Shown here: positions 10,081-20,520 of the stretch, one piece after another
How positions within the stretch are numbered: the stretch's first letter is position 1
How the letters are laid out: each line of letters opens with the position of its first letter
NCBI GenBank assembly: GCA_002633025.1
Contig: NMRB01000852.1
Span: 124,001-188,000 of the forward strand
Direction of reading: 5' to 3'
Length of the DNA: 64,000 bases
Source: Notospermus geniculatus
Taxonomy: Eukaryota; Nemertea; Pilidiophora; Heteronemertea; Lineidae
Program-made: the position numbers and the translations under genes
The notes under the pieces: model-generated
What the model was told of the DNA's origin: nothing
The model's input: the letters and a program-made list of their open reading frames with translations, nothing else
Databases searched by the model: none

Positions 10081-11172
10081 TAGGCTACCACTGCCACATT
10101 TCACTCATACACAACACGCATTAGCTCCTTATGAAGAGGACATTACCACTTGACAAGGAGGGAGGCCAATCATTATACAGAGTCCATATTTGTCACACCC
10201 TTTTCGATGTACACCTGTGGCAATTCCTCAGAATATTGAGCAACGTCTTTAGAAGTGTGAAAACCACGACCTGAAGGTAATCTGTCCTGCTATTCGACAA
10301 CACGATCAACTCCCCAACCCTGACTGTACAGCATGAAGTTCATGTATTTGCATGTCTCCACAGAGCAAATAAAATGCAGGCTGAAGCCCCGCGATGATTC
10401 GGAGAATGTATCATCCGAGGCTTTATAGCGAAACAAGGTAATATAATCATCCTAATATCACAGTCAGTTCGTCAGTTATGAATGAAGACATCATGGAGGA
10501 ACGTGTGTTCTCTGGTTTTCCGGCAAGATTGGGTTCTGGAACAGAGAGACAAAAACACCAATGGAATGATGAAGAAAAGGAAAAGAAGTTATCTCGCTTA
10601 CCCCATCCACCTCGAAGTATTATTGCTTATGTGGTATCCATAAAGGCTATTAGTTATTCCGCTACGTGCAGGAGGTTATCACAAACACTGCAAAAGGCTT
10701 GGTATGCCTGGCCTCCGAAGGGAGAAAATGGAACCGCCCTGGCCAATACTATCCAACTTGTTGTGTGATCTAGGGAAGCCTTTCACATGTCTCCCAGCCA
10801 TGAAAAGGCCTGTGCACTTTTGTCAATTGTGTGGCATTGGACTGGTACCTTGCATAACAAGGCCAGAGTACCACAAAGACACTCAGGCTTTGTGATGTAA
10901 CACTCGCAAGACTTTAACCATCATTCGTGGAGACATGTAAAAGGATTTCGTAGATCGAATCACAATTCGTCATTTCGTTACAAGAGACGCAGCTGTTGGA
11001 CACCCTTGCCATAGTTCGCCGGGCAACTGACGCCAGTAAACAGGATACGAGATCCTCGGATAGGCCTAGTCGGCGCACTCGCAGCAGGCTACTGTAACAT
11101 CTGTACTGCTCATTCTAGTCGAGGTTCATGACTTCAATTGGGGCTAGGCCTAAACTGACTTAGCATACTTAC
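10081..11172. other. Non-coding stretch, probably intron of the His-rich membrane protein gene
   Basis: On the minus strand this follows the donor at 11172, so it should hold intron and possibly later exons of that gene. No exon is recognisable. Two plus-strand frames (10478-10768 and 10704-10895) lack any known motif. Confidence 0.35.
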
Positions 11173-11436
11173 TATCCTTATTCCTGGGCAGGCGCAGCAG
11201 TTGCGTATGCTGTACATAGCGATGATGAAAAAGACGACCCCAGCGACCAGGCAAAGTCCACCGACCACACAGAAGATGAATTCTTTTTTCTTTAAGATAA
11301 TACTGGTCTCCTTTTTGATGTGCACGTGAGGAAGATGGAGGTGATGATGATGGTGATGACTGTGCTCATGTTCTGGGTTGTCTCCTTGGTCAAGGCACTT
11401 TTGTGTTTCCTTCTCGATGTCCTGTCCTTCCGCCAT
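11173..11436 (-). CDS. First coding exon of a small His-rich single-pass membrane protein
   Basis: ATG (read from 11436) opens MAEGQDIEKETQKCLDQG, then an acidic/His-rich stretch HEHSHHHHHHLHLPHVHI (residues about 25-42), a Lys-rich boundary, a 25-residue hydrophobic helix (FIFCVVGGLCLVAGVVFF onward) and a cytoplasm-like RNCCACPG cluster. The frame ends at a good donor, GGATA|GTAAGTATG, after exactly 88 codons (phase 0). It therefore continues in an exon to the left that I could not find. The upstream in-frame GTG is not used because ATGGCGG gives a proper start. The His run could bind metal and the CC pair could be palmitoylated; both are inference. No family recognised. Confidence 0.6.
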
Positions 11437-12835
11437 TATTTTCACGTCAGCACAGCTGCATAGAGAAATGCGGTATGGACATTATAGATAGCCGGCTGGC
11501 CACATTTAGGCCTATTGCACAGTGCAGTTGTGACACACAGGATGCATACTGTGTTGGAAGCAAACATAGGCATAGTTGACATTGTTGTTGCACATCTGGC
11601 GCTTCCGGATCATGAGTATGATTGAATGAGGATGAAGACGCAGAACTTCTCAACTTCGTCACCCTGACTCCACCTCTCCGGGCTCTCACACGTGTTCACC
11701 CCGGGACGTGTTCACACACAAACGTAACTCACCTTTTATCTTATTCGTCCCTTTTTGATGCCAGGACGGAGACTTGTCCTTTCGTAAATGTATGCGAGGA
11801 GAAATGCAGGCGGACTCAGGAAATGCAGAAATCTGGGTCATCTGACTGGCTTTGTATGCAACAGCTATACCAGAACTCATTGGTATGGATGAATTAAAAT
11901 GTTAATAAATGGGGGCGAATGTAGTAGAATCTAGGTCAGTAACAGCGCTTGTGAACATTAAACCATGAGACCAATGGATAAGAGATATTTATAAGCCTTT
12001 ATCACACCTTAATAATTATACCACCGCATAATTGGTAAGCAGATAAAAGGCAATTCGGCGGTCATATCGAGAAAAACACAGTGGAAATACGACTCTGGCG
12101 CCAGCCAACTCTGATAGGCATATAGTCTTCCTCTGGACTGGTACGGATTGATGGGACGGATTCGAGCGCGACCATGTTTTGGAAACACAGGCGGATAGGT
12201 CGACACACTCTAAAAAGTCCGGACGCGCGAAAGAACGCGAAATTTCTTCTGTCCTAAATACGTAAAGTTGTCGTGTGGGGGATTTTGGCTAATGTTGCAA
12301 TGTACTTATCCTCCAAAACATTCATCTTTTATAGAATAGGTCATCTTTGTTGTTTGGAAGTATTTAGGCCCCTTTTTAAGGGTTTCAAAAATGGGAACAC
12401 TATTTTAGAACGTGAAACGCCAGTTCAGAACGCAAATTTTGTCCCAGGTTTGAGAACACAACACCAAACAGAACACCCTTTAATAATAATCTAGGCCAGC
12501 GGACATGGCAAGAAAGCAAATCGATCTCGTTCGGCCTAGATCAGACAAACCTTGGGAACGGGCATGCCTGTCTGCATGGACATGGAGCACTGTAAGCCTG
12601 TACGTCACAGGTCGATTTTTGTGTATCCTGGTGGTACGCCATCATGTGTTGCCATGACTACAGCCAAGCCGTGACACAATGTCATCCTTTATCTGGGAAA
12701 CTGAGAGCTGAGTCAGTGGCTGCTGAGGAAAATGATCGATTTTCGGCCTGACGTCATTGAATGCACCTCCTGAACGAGATCTATGCACACATGCTATCAG
12801 CAATGAAGTACATGTAATGATTACATTAGTACTTG
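11437..12835. other. Intergenic DNA between the His-rich protein exon and acyltransferase 2
   Basis: Likely contains the promoter and 5' leader of the minus-strand gene (right of 11436) and the upstream region of acyltransferase 2. No coding frame with recognisable content and no strong repeat structure were seen. Confidence 0.35.
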
Positions 12836-12868
12836 TCTAGCCGAAGCTCTGCTTTACACGGCAACAAA

Positions 12869-14386
12869 ATGCTGAAGGTTGCAGCGACCCTGGCCACGCC
12901 AATAGCGCTTGGATTTTTATTTCGGCGGCGTCAGCCTCGTCAGAAATGTGGGGAGGAGAAATTTCTAACCGACCGTGGATTCGAAGGGAGGAAGATGGGG
13001 CCATTCGAGGCAGCCCTCGACTACGGCTTGGAGAAAAACGGACTACTGCTGAATGTGAATGCTGTGTTCATTGGTTGTAAGATTCGGATTACTCCAGACC
13101 AGGTACGTCTTGCTCTACGTCGGCTCTATGAACGCCACCCGAATCTAAGGATGCGGGTCGTGGTAAATACACAAGACAGCAGTCATACAGAACGCTACTT
13201 TGCATACCTAGATAGTGACCCTGACCTTGAGGTCCTTCCTACGGGAGCCTGGAAGGATGTTGCGCATCAAGCGTTGGCATCGCCAGTGGCGTATTTTAAA
13301 TTCAATGAACTACAATGGCGGGTGAAGATGTTAGAACCGCACGAGGAGGCTGGGAGATGGATACATCCTTTCGTCATCATCTTCAACCATGCAATCCTAG
13401 ATGGTGGTTCTATAATGTCTGGATTTAACAAAGACTTCCACCGTATTTTGAATGATATTGTAACTTGTAGAGACGCAGGGCCTGTCGAGTCCTTACCCCT
13501 TCTCCCCTGCCGGGATGGAATGTACTATGACCTGATCATTCCCTGGTTCGAATACCTCTGGCTCAAGCTCACAGCGCCATTCCAACACTCGGGTTTTGAC
13601 GAACCCGACCCCCTTACAACACTCCTACAACGCAGCATTCGCCCAGCAGACCTCGACAACATCTCGCCAGCAACGAGAATCGTGGAGTTCGAACTGTCTG
13701 CTGTGGACACGAAACGAATCATTGAAAAATGTAGAGCTCATGGTATCAGATTCAATGGATACGTCTCGGCTGCTGTTGCCAGCGCAACCGCGACAATGCT
13801 GAGGGTAAAATGTGGTGTAGAAGATGACAAGTTGCAACTGAAGACTGCATTCATGGCGAATCTTCGACGGTTTGCGAACCCACCGATACCAGCAGAACAG
13901 ATCATGTGTGTAACTACCTTCATCACACTGGATAAGGATGTGCCAGCCTTTGCAAATTACAGCCCGGAGAAGTTCTGGGAACTCGCCAAGCAGTGCCATC
14001 GTAATGTCCATCAGGCATTCACCGACAACCGTCACATGTCTGAGGCCAGGTCTATTGCTTTCGGCTTCTTGGACGACCTACCAGGAGTCTTAGAGCATCT
14101 TTCGCATTCAGAATTTACTTACTTCATCTATTACATAACCAACAGAGGTGCTTTTGACATCAAACCACCAGAGGGTAGCGGCGAGAATGCGGTGACTTTC
14201 GAAGGAACATACTGGGCCACAGCTGAACATCCCATCAACGACGCCCTGTTTGTGCCTTCATGTGTGACCGTCAATGGCAAGTTTATGTTCAGTTTGGCTT
14301 ACTACACGCACAAGACAACCGACGAGAATGCAAAAGAATACTGTGACATGATTAAGGACGTGATGTTGAACATGGCACAATATTAA
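12869..14386 (+). CDS. Membrane-anchored HxxxDG acyltransferase (condensation/PapA-like), copy 2
   Basis: A 505-codon intronless frame from ATG 12869 to TAA 14386, paralogous to copy 1 (about 18 amino-acid differences, plus the three-residue QAC insertion in copy 1). It keeps the N-terminal anchor, RRR boundary and NHAILDGG motif, so it should be catalytically competent. Replacements are mostly mild (K/R, I/L, F/L), but Y62 to N and G to C near the middle are less so. Homology to copy 1 starts at TCTAG (12836-12840) and ends after CTGCTTCAG (14402-14410). Flanks beyond those points are unrelated to copy 1, so the duplicated unit is little more than the coding region. That fits retroposition, or duplication of one exon behind separate leader exons. 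The 3' half and downstream DNA recur after an N at 16529. Confidence 0.85.
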   Translation: MLKVAATLATPIALGFLFRRRQPRQKCGEEKFLTDRGFEGRKMGPFEAALDYGLEKNGLLLNVNAVFIGCKIRITPDQVRLALRRLYERHPNLRMRVVVNTQDSSHTERYFAYLDSDPDLEVLPTGAWKDVAHQALASPVAYFKFNELQWRVKMLEPHEEAGRWIHPFVIIFNHAILDGGSIMSGFNKDFHRILNDIVTCRDAGPVESLPLLPCRDGMYYDLIIPWFEYLWLKLTAPFQHSGFDEPDPLTTLLQRSIRPADLDNISPATRIVEFELSAVDTKRIIEKCRAHGIRFNGYVSAAVASATATMLRVKCGVEDDKLQLKTAFMANLRRFANPPIPAEQIMCVTTFITLDKDVPAFANYSPEKFWELAKQCHRNVHQAFTDNRHMSEARSIAFGFLDDLPGVLEHLSHSEFTYFIYYITNRGAFDIKPPEGSGENAVTFEGTYWATAEHPINDALFVPSCVTVNGKFMFSLAYYTHKTTDENAKEYCDMIKDVMLNMAQY

Positions 14387-15049
14387 CAACACAAAGAGTA
14401 TCTGCTTCAGGCATCTGTGCCGACGAACCTCTTCCTAAACCAGTTTAGGTCTGTACCAGAGAGGAAACCAAGAGGAAACAGTCTATCCGCTAATTAAATG
14501 AGAGGATGTAGAATATTCTTGACAATGGCCAAACATGCAAAAGAGAGTAGCGACGTCGACAGGGTTAAGCCCCCGTCACATACCCACTCCGGGGCCCGTA
14601 CGGCGAGTAAAAACAGACATTTTGGCCAATTTCTAACGGTGCCCAGTTTGATCTAGTCTAATTTCCGCTTTCTATTTAGGCGATTTCTTGATTGTGTGTG
14701 TACAGGGTAGGGCGTCATGACGTCATGCAGGGGTAGGGACATGGTTACAGCGTGTCGCAGTAAACTGGTGCCCGTCTAGACGACCGCCTGTGCGCCAAGA
14801 CTGCCAAAGCGGGCGCGTGAGTGGCGCCATGTCTTGCGTTCATGTATCTGGTAGGCCTACTTCCCTTATCAATGGTGGGCCTACTTTGCCTCTCATGCTT
14901 GTTTCTATGTAGCTTACTTTTGCAATATTAAACAGACAAATAAAACTTAAATTTAATGTTTGGAAGGCGTCAATTTTTCAAGTTTTGCTGGCATTGAATC
15001 ACATGAAGGCATCGTACCACCGGTAGCCTAGGCCTTACAATCAAGACGA

Positions 15050-15177
15050 CAGGGCCGTATTTAGCGGGGGGGGGGGGGCTAGGGGGCAGTTGCCCCCACN
15101 NNNNNNNNNNNNNNNNNGAGGTCTTCTGCCCCCCCCCCCCCGCCCAGGACAACTTGAGCTAAAAATACGCCGCCCTG
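15050..15177. repeat. Foldback element containing an 18-N assembly gap
   Basis: Left end CAGGGCCGTATTTAGCGG and right end AAAAATACGCCGCCCTG are inverted, with poly-G and poly-C runs inside. Ns occupy 15100-15117. The allelic copy at 18944-19104 supplies the missing interior, so the gap lies inside a transposon, not a gene. Confidence 0.75.
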
Positions 15178-15229
15178 GACGACGAGTACTTACTCAATAC
15201 TGTAAAAAAATCAACATGTCACAGGCCTA

Positions 15230-15387
15230 CAGCCGCGTTTATTGCCAAAAGATGGCAGCAAAGTTCTAGCGGACCAATACAAAGAAAAAAATTGCAACCA
15301 ACCATGAATGGGTCCGCTGCGCTGGATAGGCATTGAACTGGCCGTAGCGGCGTAGTGACATCTATTTGTCGACTGACTGACACTCCT
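15230..15387 (+). repeat. Dispersed repeat (copies at 19183-19363 and 32649-32808)
   Basis: Shares CAGCCGCGTTTATTGCC, GGCAGCAAAGTTCTAG and GAATGGGTCCGCTG with the other two copies. The 32.6-kb copy is the clearest, being bounded by inverted AGGAGC(A/T)GTCAG ends. Confidence 0.7.
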
Positions 15388-16528
15388 AATATTTAATTGG
15401 ACCAAATGGCGGGAATTTTGCATGTTCTCGTATTTAGCCTACCGTACAGTACATGTAGTCGAGGCGTGTCCAACGAGGTTGTATCATCCATCCTGTCGGA
15501 TTTATGACATTTTAAATTCCCGCTCATCACATGCATTGCATTCAGTAGCAAAATCGGAAAACATGATTTAGTTGCATTCTTGCTCATCGTCGGCATTTCT
15601 CGGTAACTCTCTCGGGACTGTTCGGTAATAGCGGCCGAGTGAGTGCTTCGTTCTTGGTCTCGTACCACTCCGCAGGCTACCATGGCTACACCAAAATAAA
15701 TAACTGAAACACACAGTTTTGTTTTTACAACTTTTTAAAATTTTACTCACAGTCAAGGGATGTATGGTTACAGACAGCCCCAGAAGGTAATGTCATGACA
15801 AATTTACGTAATTTTTTGCAAAATATACATACACATTATTGTGGTAGCAACCAGCCCCACTTTAAACTACCTCTCAAACCAGAGGTACATGTAAAACTGA
15901 AAGTAGGCAACTCATGAAAAACACTTTTAGGTGTCTCAAGGAATAAGTACTTCTGCCCAACCTGTCAAAATACATCAAGTAAGAAAACGTTCTCCTGGAT
16001 CATATGAATAAAGACTAGCAAATGCTTTTACTTCAACTTTGTACAGCATTGCTTAGTGCATTTGCATTGCAAAATTCAAGTAAAAGCATTTACTAGTCTT
16101 TATTCATATGACCCAATGTATCAAGACGCATACACTAGTTGTTCTTGTGTTCTAGTGTTTCCAACCACTGTTGCGATTAACAAAGTTAAAGAGGCTATTT
16201 CGTTACTCGAACCATTGAGGCGACCACCCCTTCAGAGTGCAGAGTGCATTCTAGGGAAGCTTTTCTGAGCCTTCCCATTTGTGAAATTGAAAATAACCAT
16301 CGTCTATTACTTACCCGACAGAGAAACGGGCAAAACGTGACTGTTCTAATTTTATCACGCCCTCTAGTGATGCAAGTGGAAATTACATTACGTCTTTATC
16401 CACCATTACCAACTCGCTAATAAGAATCGGGGGAAAAGTTAAAAATGAAAATGTACAAAAGTGTCACAAGTGTTACCAGCTGCATTTACAAAAACAATCA
16501 CCAACATGGTGTCACTGTTGAGTGCAAA

Positions 16529-16529
16529 N
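16529..16529. other. Single-N assembly join
   Basis: One N separates sequence whose left flank (ending GAGTGCAAA) recurs at about 20512-20520, and whose right flank begins in the middle of an acyltransferase frame. A one-base N is a scaffolding mark rather than a sized gap. Confidence 0.85.
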
Positions 16530-17264
16530 TTCGACAACATCTCGCCAGCAACGAGAATCGTGGAGTTCGAACTGTCTGCTGTGGACACGAAACGAATCAT
16601 TGAAAAATGTAGAGCTCATGGTATCAGATTCAATGGATACGTCTCGGCTGCTGTTGCCAGCGCAACCGCGACAATGCTGAGGGTAAAATGTGGTGTAGAG
16701 GATGACAAGTTACAACTAAAGACCGCATTCATGGCGAATCTTCGACGGTTTGCGAACCCACCGATACCAGCAGAACAGATCATGTGTGTAACTACCTTCA
16801 TCACACTGGATAAGGATGTGCCAGCCTTTGCAAGTTACAGCCCGGAGAAGTTCTGGGAACTCGCCAAGCAGTGCCATCGTAATGTCCATCAGGCATTCAC
16901 CGACAACCGTCACATGTCTGAGGCCAGGTCTATTGCTTTCGGCTTCTTGGACGACCTACCAGGAGTCTTAGAGCATCTTTCGCATTCAGAATTTACCTAC
17001 TACATCTATTACACAACCAACAGAGGTGCTTTTGACATCAAACCACCAGAGGATAGCGGCGAGAATGCGGTGACTTTCGAAGGAACGTATTGGGCTACAG
17101 CTGAACATGCCATCAACGACGCCCTGTTTGTGCCTTCATGTGTGACCGTCAATGGCAAGTTTATGTTCAGTTTGGCTTACTACACGCACAAGACAACCGA
17201 GGAGAATGCAAAAGAATACTGTGACATGATTAAGGACGTGATGTTGAACATGGCAAATTATTAA
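16530..17264 (+). pseudogene. Acyltransferase 3' fragment (copy 3; probably allele of copy 2 truncated by the join)
   Basis: Encodes the last ~244 residues, from FDNISPATRIVEF to a TAA at 17262-17264, without the anchor or HxxxDG motif. In this region it differs from copy 2 at about six or seven residues (for example N to S in FANYS, Q to N in the final MAQY). It begins exactly at the N, so the 5' part is missing from the assembly rather than visibly deleted. The frame is intact, so it should not be counted as a decayed gene on this evidence. An allele of copy 2 is most likely; a true third paralogue cannot be excluded. Confidence 0.75.
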
Positions 17265-18050
17265 GCGCAAAGAGTATCTGCTTCAGGCATCTGTGCCAGC
17301 GTAACCTCTTCCTAAACCAGTTTGTTTAGGTCTGTACAAGAGAGGAAATCAAGAGGAAACAGTCCATCCGCTACTCAAATGAGCAATGCTCAAATGACAG
17401 GATGTGGAATATTCTTGACAATGGCCAAACATGCAAAAGAGAGTAGCGACGTCGACAGGGTTAAGCCCCCGTCACATACCCACTCCGGGGCCCGTACGGC
17501 GAGTAAAAACAGACATTTTGGCCAATTTCTACGGTGCCCAGTTTGATCTAGTCTAATTTCCGCTTTCAATTGAGGCGATTTCGGCATAATTCATCTTAGA
17601 TCCGAGTTTCAGTCTCTAAAATCCGCAGCAAGCCGCTGGGTGGGGAAAATCGTACGGGGCCAGTGCATTTGTGACCTTGGCTTTTTTAGGACAATAATTC
17701 TCTATCACTTTTAGGGTACCGTTATCTCTTCCAGTTCGCCTGGAGGGGAAGATGTGCCACGAGAACATGATCAAAAGGTGGTTTCTCTGGGCAACGTCAA
17801 CGGTCTGAGTAGGCCTACGTCAGTGGTTGTCTGAGGCCACGCCATTGAACCAAACAATCTGTCGTGGACACCAACCCATAAAACGATAAACAAAACTGCG
17901 TGAATTCCCGATGCAAAAATTATGGGTGCCGGTAGCGCAAATCATTATCCTTTAGAATTCTCGTTTTTTTACTCCCCACTTTGATGAGTTATAGGCCAAC
18001 ATAATACCGTAGGCCGATTGCGTTTGGATCTCGGCAGGCCTGTATTATTA

Positions 18051-18200
18051 GGGAATTTAAGAAATCAAACGATAAACGTTAACTTTACGACAACGTTATT
18101 TTTTGTACCGAAAATGCAATATAAAATTTTGTGAATGTGTAGTATGAAAAATAACGTTGTCGTAAAGTTAACGTTTATCGTTTGATTTCTTTAAGTCCCT
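18051..18200. repeat. Foldback MITE, ~54-bp arms
   Basis: Left arm GGGAATTTAAGAAATCAAAC and right arm GTTTGATTTCTTTAAGTCCC are inverted and extend inward through AACGTTAACTTTACGACAAC. The element is flanked by ATTA on both sides, a possible target-site duplication. Confidence 0.9.
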
Positions 18201-18208
18201 ATTAATAT

Positions 18209-18312
18209 TACACTGGAAAAAATATTTTCTAAATCACAAGAAAAATTACAGATTTTCTTGTCTCACTCCCAAGAAAGTAAGAAAAAATAAGAAAATATTT
18301 TTTTGCAGTGTA
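18209..18312. repeat. Short foldback MITE
   Basis: Begins TACACTGGAAAAAATATTTT and ends AAAATATTTTTTTGCAGTGTA, with an AT-rich centre. It lies 8 bp after the previous element. Confidence 0.8.
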
Positions 18313-18379
18313 AAATGTAGGCCTATAGGCCTACGGCATGCGGGCCGACAGTTGCTTATACGGCAAGACGCAATATATT

Positions 18380-18508
18380 CGAGAGGTTAAGAAACCGCTC
18401 CGCTAACGCCACAACAATAACGCTAACGCTATTTCTGACGTGCTTGCAATGTAAAAAATAACGTTAGCGTTAGTGTTACCGTTAGCGGAGCGATTTCTTA
18501 ACCTCTCG
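18380..18508. repeat. Foldback MITE, ~45-bp arms
   Basis: CGAGAGGTTAAGAAACCGCT opens it and AGCGATTTCTTAACCTCTCG closes it. The inner arms carry GCTAACG/CGTTAGC repeats. Confidence 0.9.
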
Positions 18509-18943
18509 ATTGTCACACAGTGTTCGCTTACATCATGCAACCTTGACTTGTAGTGGTAATAGGCGAGGCCTATGATGCAACCGAATAGACATTTGCTTAG
18601 CTGTGAAATTTGGCGACTTGTATGAACATATCGGTCGCCGACACTTCAGCCCACGCCAAGACTGCCAAAGCGGCGGGCGCGTGAGTGGCGCCATGTCTTG
18701 CGTTCACCCATCTGGTAGGCCTAGGCCTAATTCCCTTATCAATGGTGGGCCTACTTTTTCTTTGCCTCTCATGCTTGTCACTTACTATGTAGCTTACTTT
18801 TCCAATATTAAACAGACAAATAAAACTTAAATTTAATGTTTGGCGGAACGCGTCAATTTTTCAAGTTTTGCTGGCATGAATCTCACATGAAGGCATCGTA
18901 CCGGTAGGCCTTACAATATACCGGTATACATAAATCAAGACGA

Positions 18944-19104
18944 CAGGGCCGTATTTAGCGGGGGAGGGGGGGGGCTAGGGGGCAGTTGCCCCCACAGCCA
19001 ACCAAAAAACGTGATTTTCATGCAGATTCTGGGCAAAGAGATCAGAGGTCTTCTGCCCCCCCCCCCGCCGCCCAGGACAAGCTAAAATAGGCTACGCCGC
19101 CCTG
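18944..19104. repeat. Foldback element, gap-free copy of 15050-15177
   Basis: CAGGGCCGTATTTAGCGG and TACGCCGCCCTG ends are conserved. It contains GCCAACCAAAAAACGTGATT and neighbouring bases where the first copy has Ns. Confidence 0.75.
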
Positions 19105-19182
19105 GACGAGTAGCCTACTATAAAACATGAGACGAGTACTTACTCAATACTGTAAGCACCAAATCAACATGTCACAGGCCTA

Positions 19183-19363
19183 CAGCCGCGTTTATTGCCA
19201 AAAGATGGCAGCAAAGTTCTAGCGGATCAATACAAAAGAAAAAAATTGCAACCAACCATGAATGGGTCCGCTGCGTTAGGCATTGAACATGTTGAATTGA
19301 ACTGCCGTGCGTAGCCTACAGGCCCTAGTGACATCTTTGTCGACTGACTGACTGACAACTCCT
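19183..19363 (+). repeat. Dispersed repeat, second copy of 15230-15387
   Basis: Same CAGCCGCGTTTATTGCC to CTCCT unit, with small indels relative to the first copy. Confidence 0.7.
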
Positions 19364-20520
19364 AATAATTGGACCAAATGGCGGGAATTTTGCATGTTCT
19401 CGTATTTAGCCTACCGTACAGTACATGTAGTCGAGGCGTGTCCAACGAGCTGGCCATGGTTGTATCATCCATATTCCTGTCGGATTCATGACATTTTAAA
19501 TTGTTCCCGCTCCGGGGAAAATCACATGCATTGTATTCAGTAGCAAAATCGGAAAACATGATTTAGTTGCATTCTTGCTCATCGTCGGCCTTTCTCGGTA
19601 ACTCTCTCGGGACTATTCGGTAATTGCGGCCGAGTGAGTGCTTCGATCTTGGTCTCGTACCACTCCGCAGGCTACCATGGCTACACCGAAATAAATAACT
19701 GAAACACACAGTTTTGTTTTTACAACTTTTTAAAATTTTACTCACAGTCAAGGGATGTATGGTTACAGACAGCCCCAGAAGGTAATGTCATGACAAATTT
19801 ACGTAATTTTTTGCAAAATATACATACACATTATTGTGGTAGCAACCAGCCCCACTTCAAACTACCTCTCAAACCAGAGGTACATGTAAAACTGAAAGTA
19901 GGCAACTCATGAAAAACACTTTTAGGTGTCTCAAGGAATAAGTACTTCTGCCCAACCTGTCAAAATACATCAAGTAAGAAAACGTTCTCCTGGATCATAT
20001 GAATAAAGACTAGCAAATGCTTTTACTTCAACTTTGTACAGCATTGCTTAGTGCATTTGCATTGCAAAATTCAAGTAAAAGCATTTACTAGTCTTTATTC
20101 ATATGACCCAATGTATCAAGACGCATACACTAGTTGTTCTTGTGTTCTAGTGTTTCCAACCACTGTTGCGATTAACAAAGTTAAAGAGGCTATTTCGTTA
20201 CTCGAACCATTGAGGCGACCACCCCTTCAGAGTGCAGAGTGCATTCTAGGGAAGCTTTTCTGAGCCTTCCCATTTGTGAAATTGAAAATAACCATCGTCT
20301 ATTACTTACCCGACAGAGAAACGGGCAAAACGTGACTGTTCTAATTTTATCACGCCCTCTAGTGATGCAAGTGGAAATTACATTACGTCTTTATCCACCA
20401 TTACCAACTCGCTAATAAGAATCGGGGGAAAAGTTAAAAATGAAAATGTACAAAAGTGTCACAAGTGTTACCAGCTGCATTTACAAAAACAATCACCAAC
20501 ATGGTGTCACTGTTGAGTGC

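Larger units (their letters stand above)
13652..16528 (+). repeat. Duplicated block, first copy (second copy 16530-20520)
   Basis: From the middle of acyltransferase 2 to the base before the lone N. The second copy follows in the same orientation, identical or nearly so over the last ~800 bp (only one difference noticed between 15770-16528 and 19763-20520) but with indels and MITE insertions in the middle. Two contig ends from different haplotypes placed side by side would give this structure. Confidence 0.85.
17580..18650. other. MITE-rich insertion region present only in the second block copy
   Basis: The first block copy has unrelated, shorter sequence here (14680-14790). Three foldback elements lie inside (listed separately). 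No coding frame. Confidence 0.65.
16530..20520 (+). repeat. Duplicated block, second copy (first copy 13652-16528)
   Basis: Same order as the first block: acyltransferase 3' end, MITE-bearing insertion, GGGCCGTATTTAGCGG foldback (18944-19104), dispersed repeat (19183-19363), then the ~800-bp near-identical tail. Unique sequence resumes after 20520. Confidence 0.85.
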
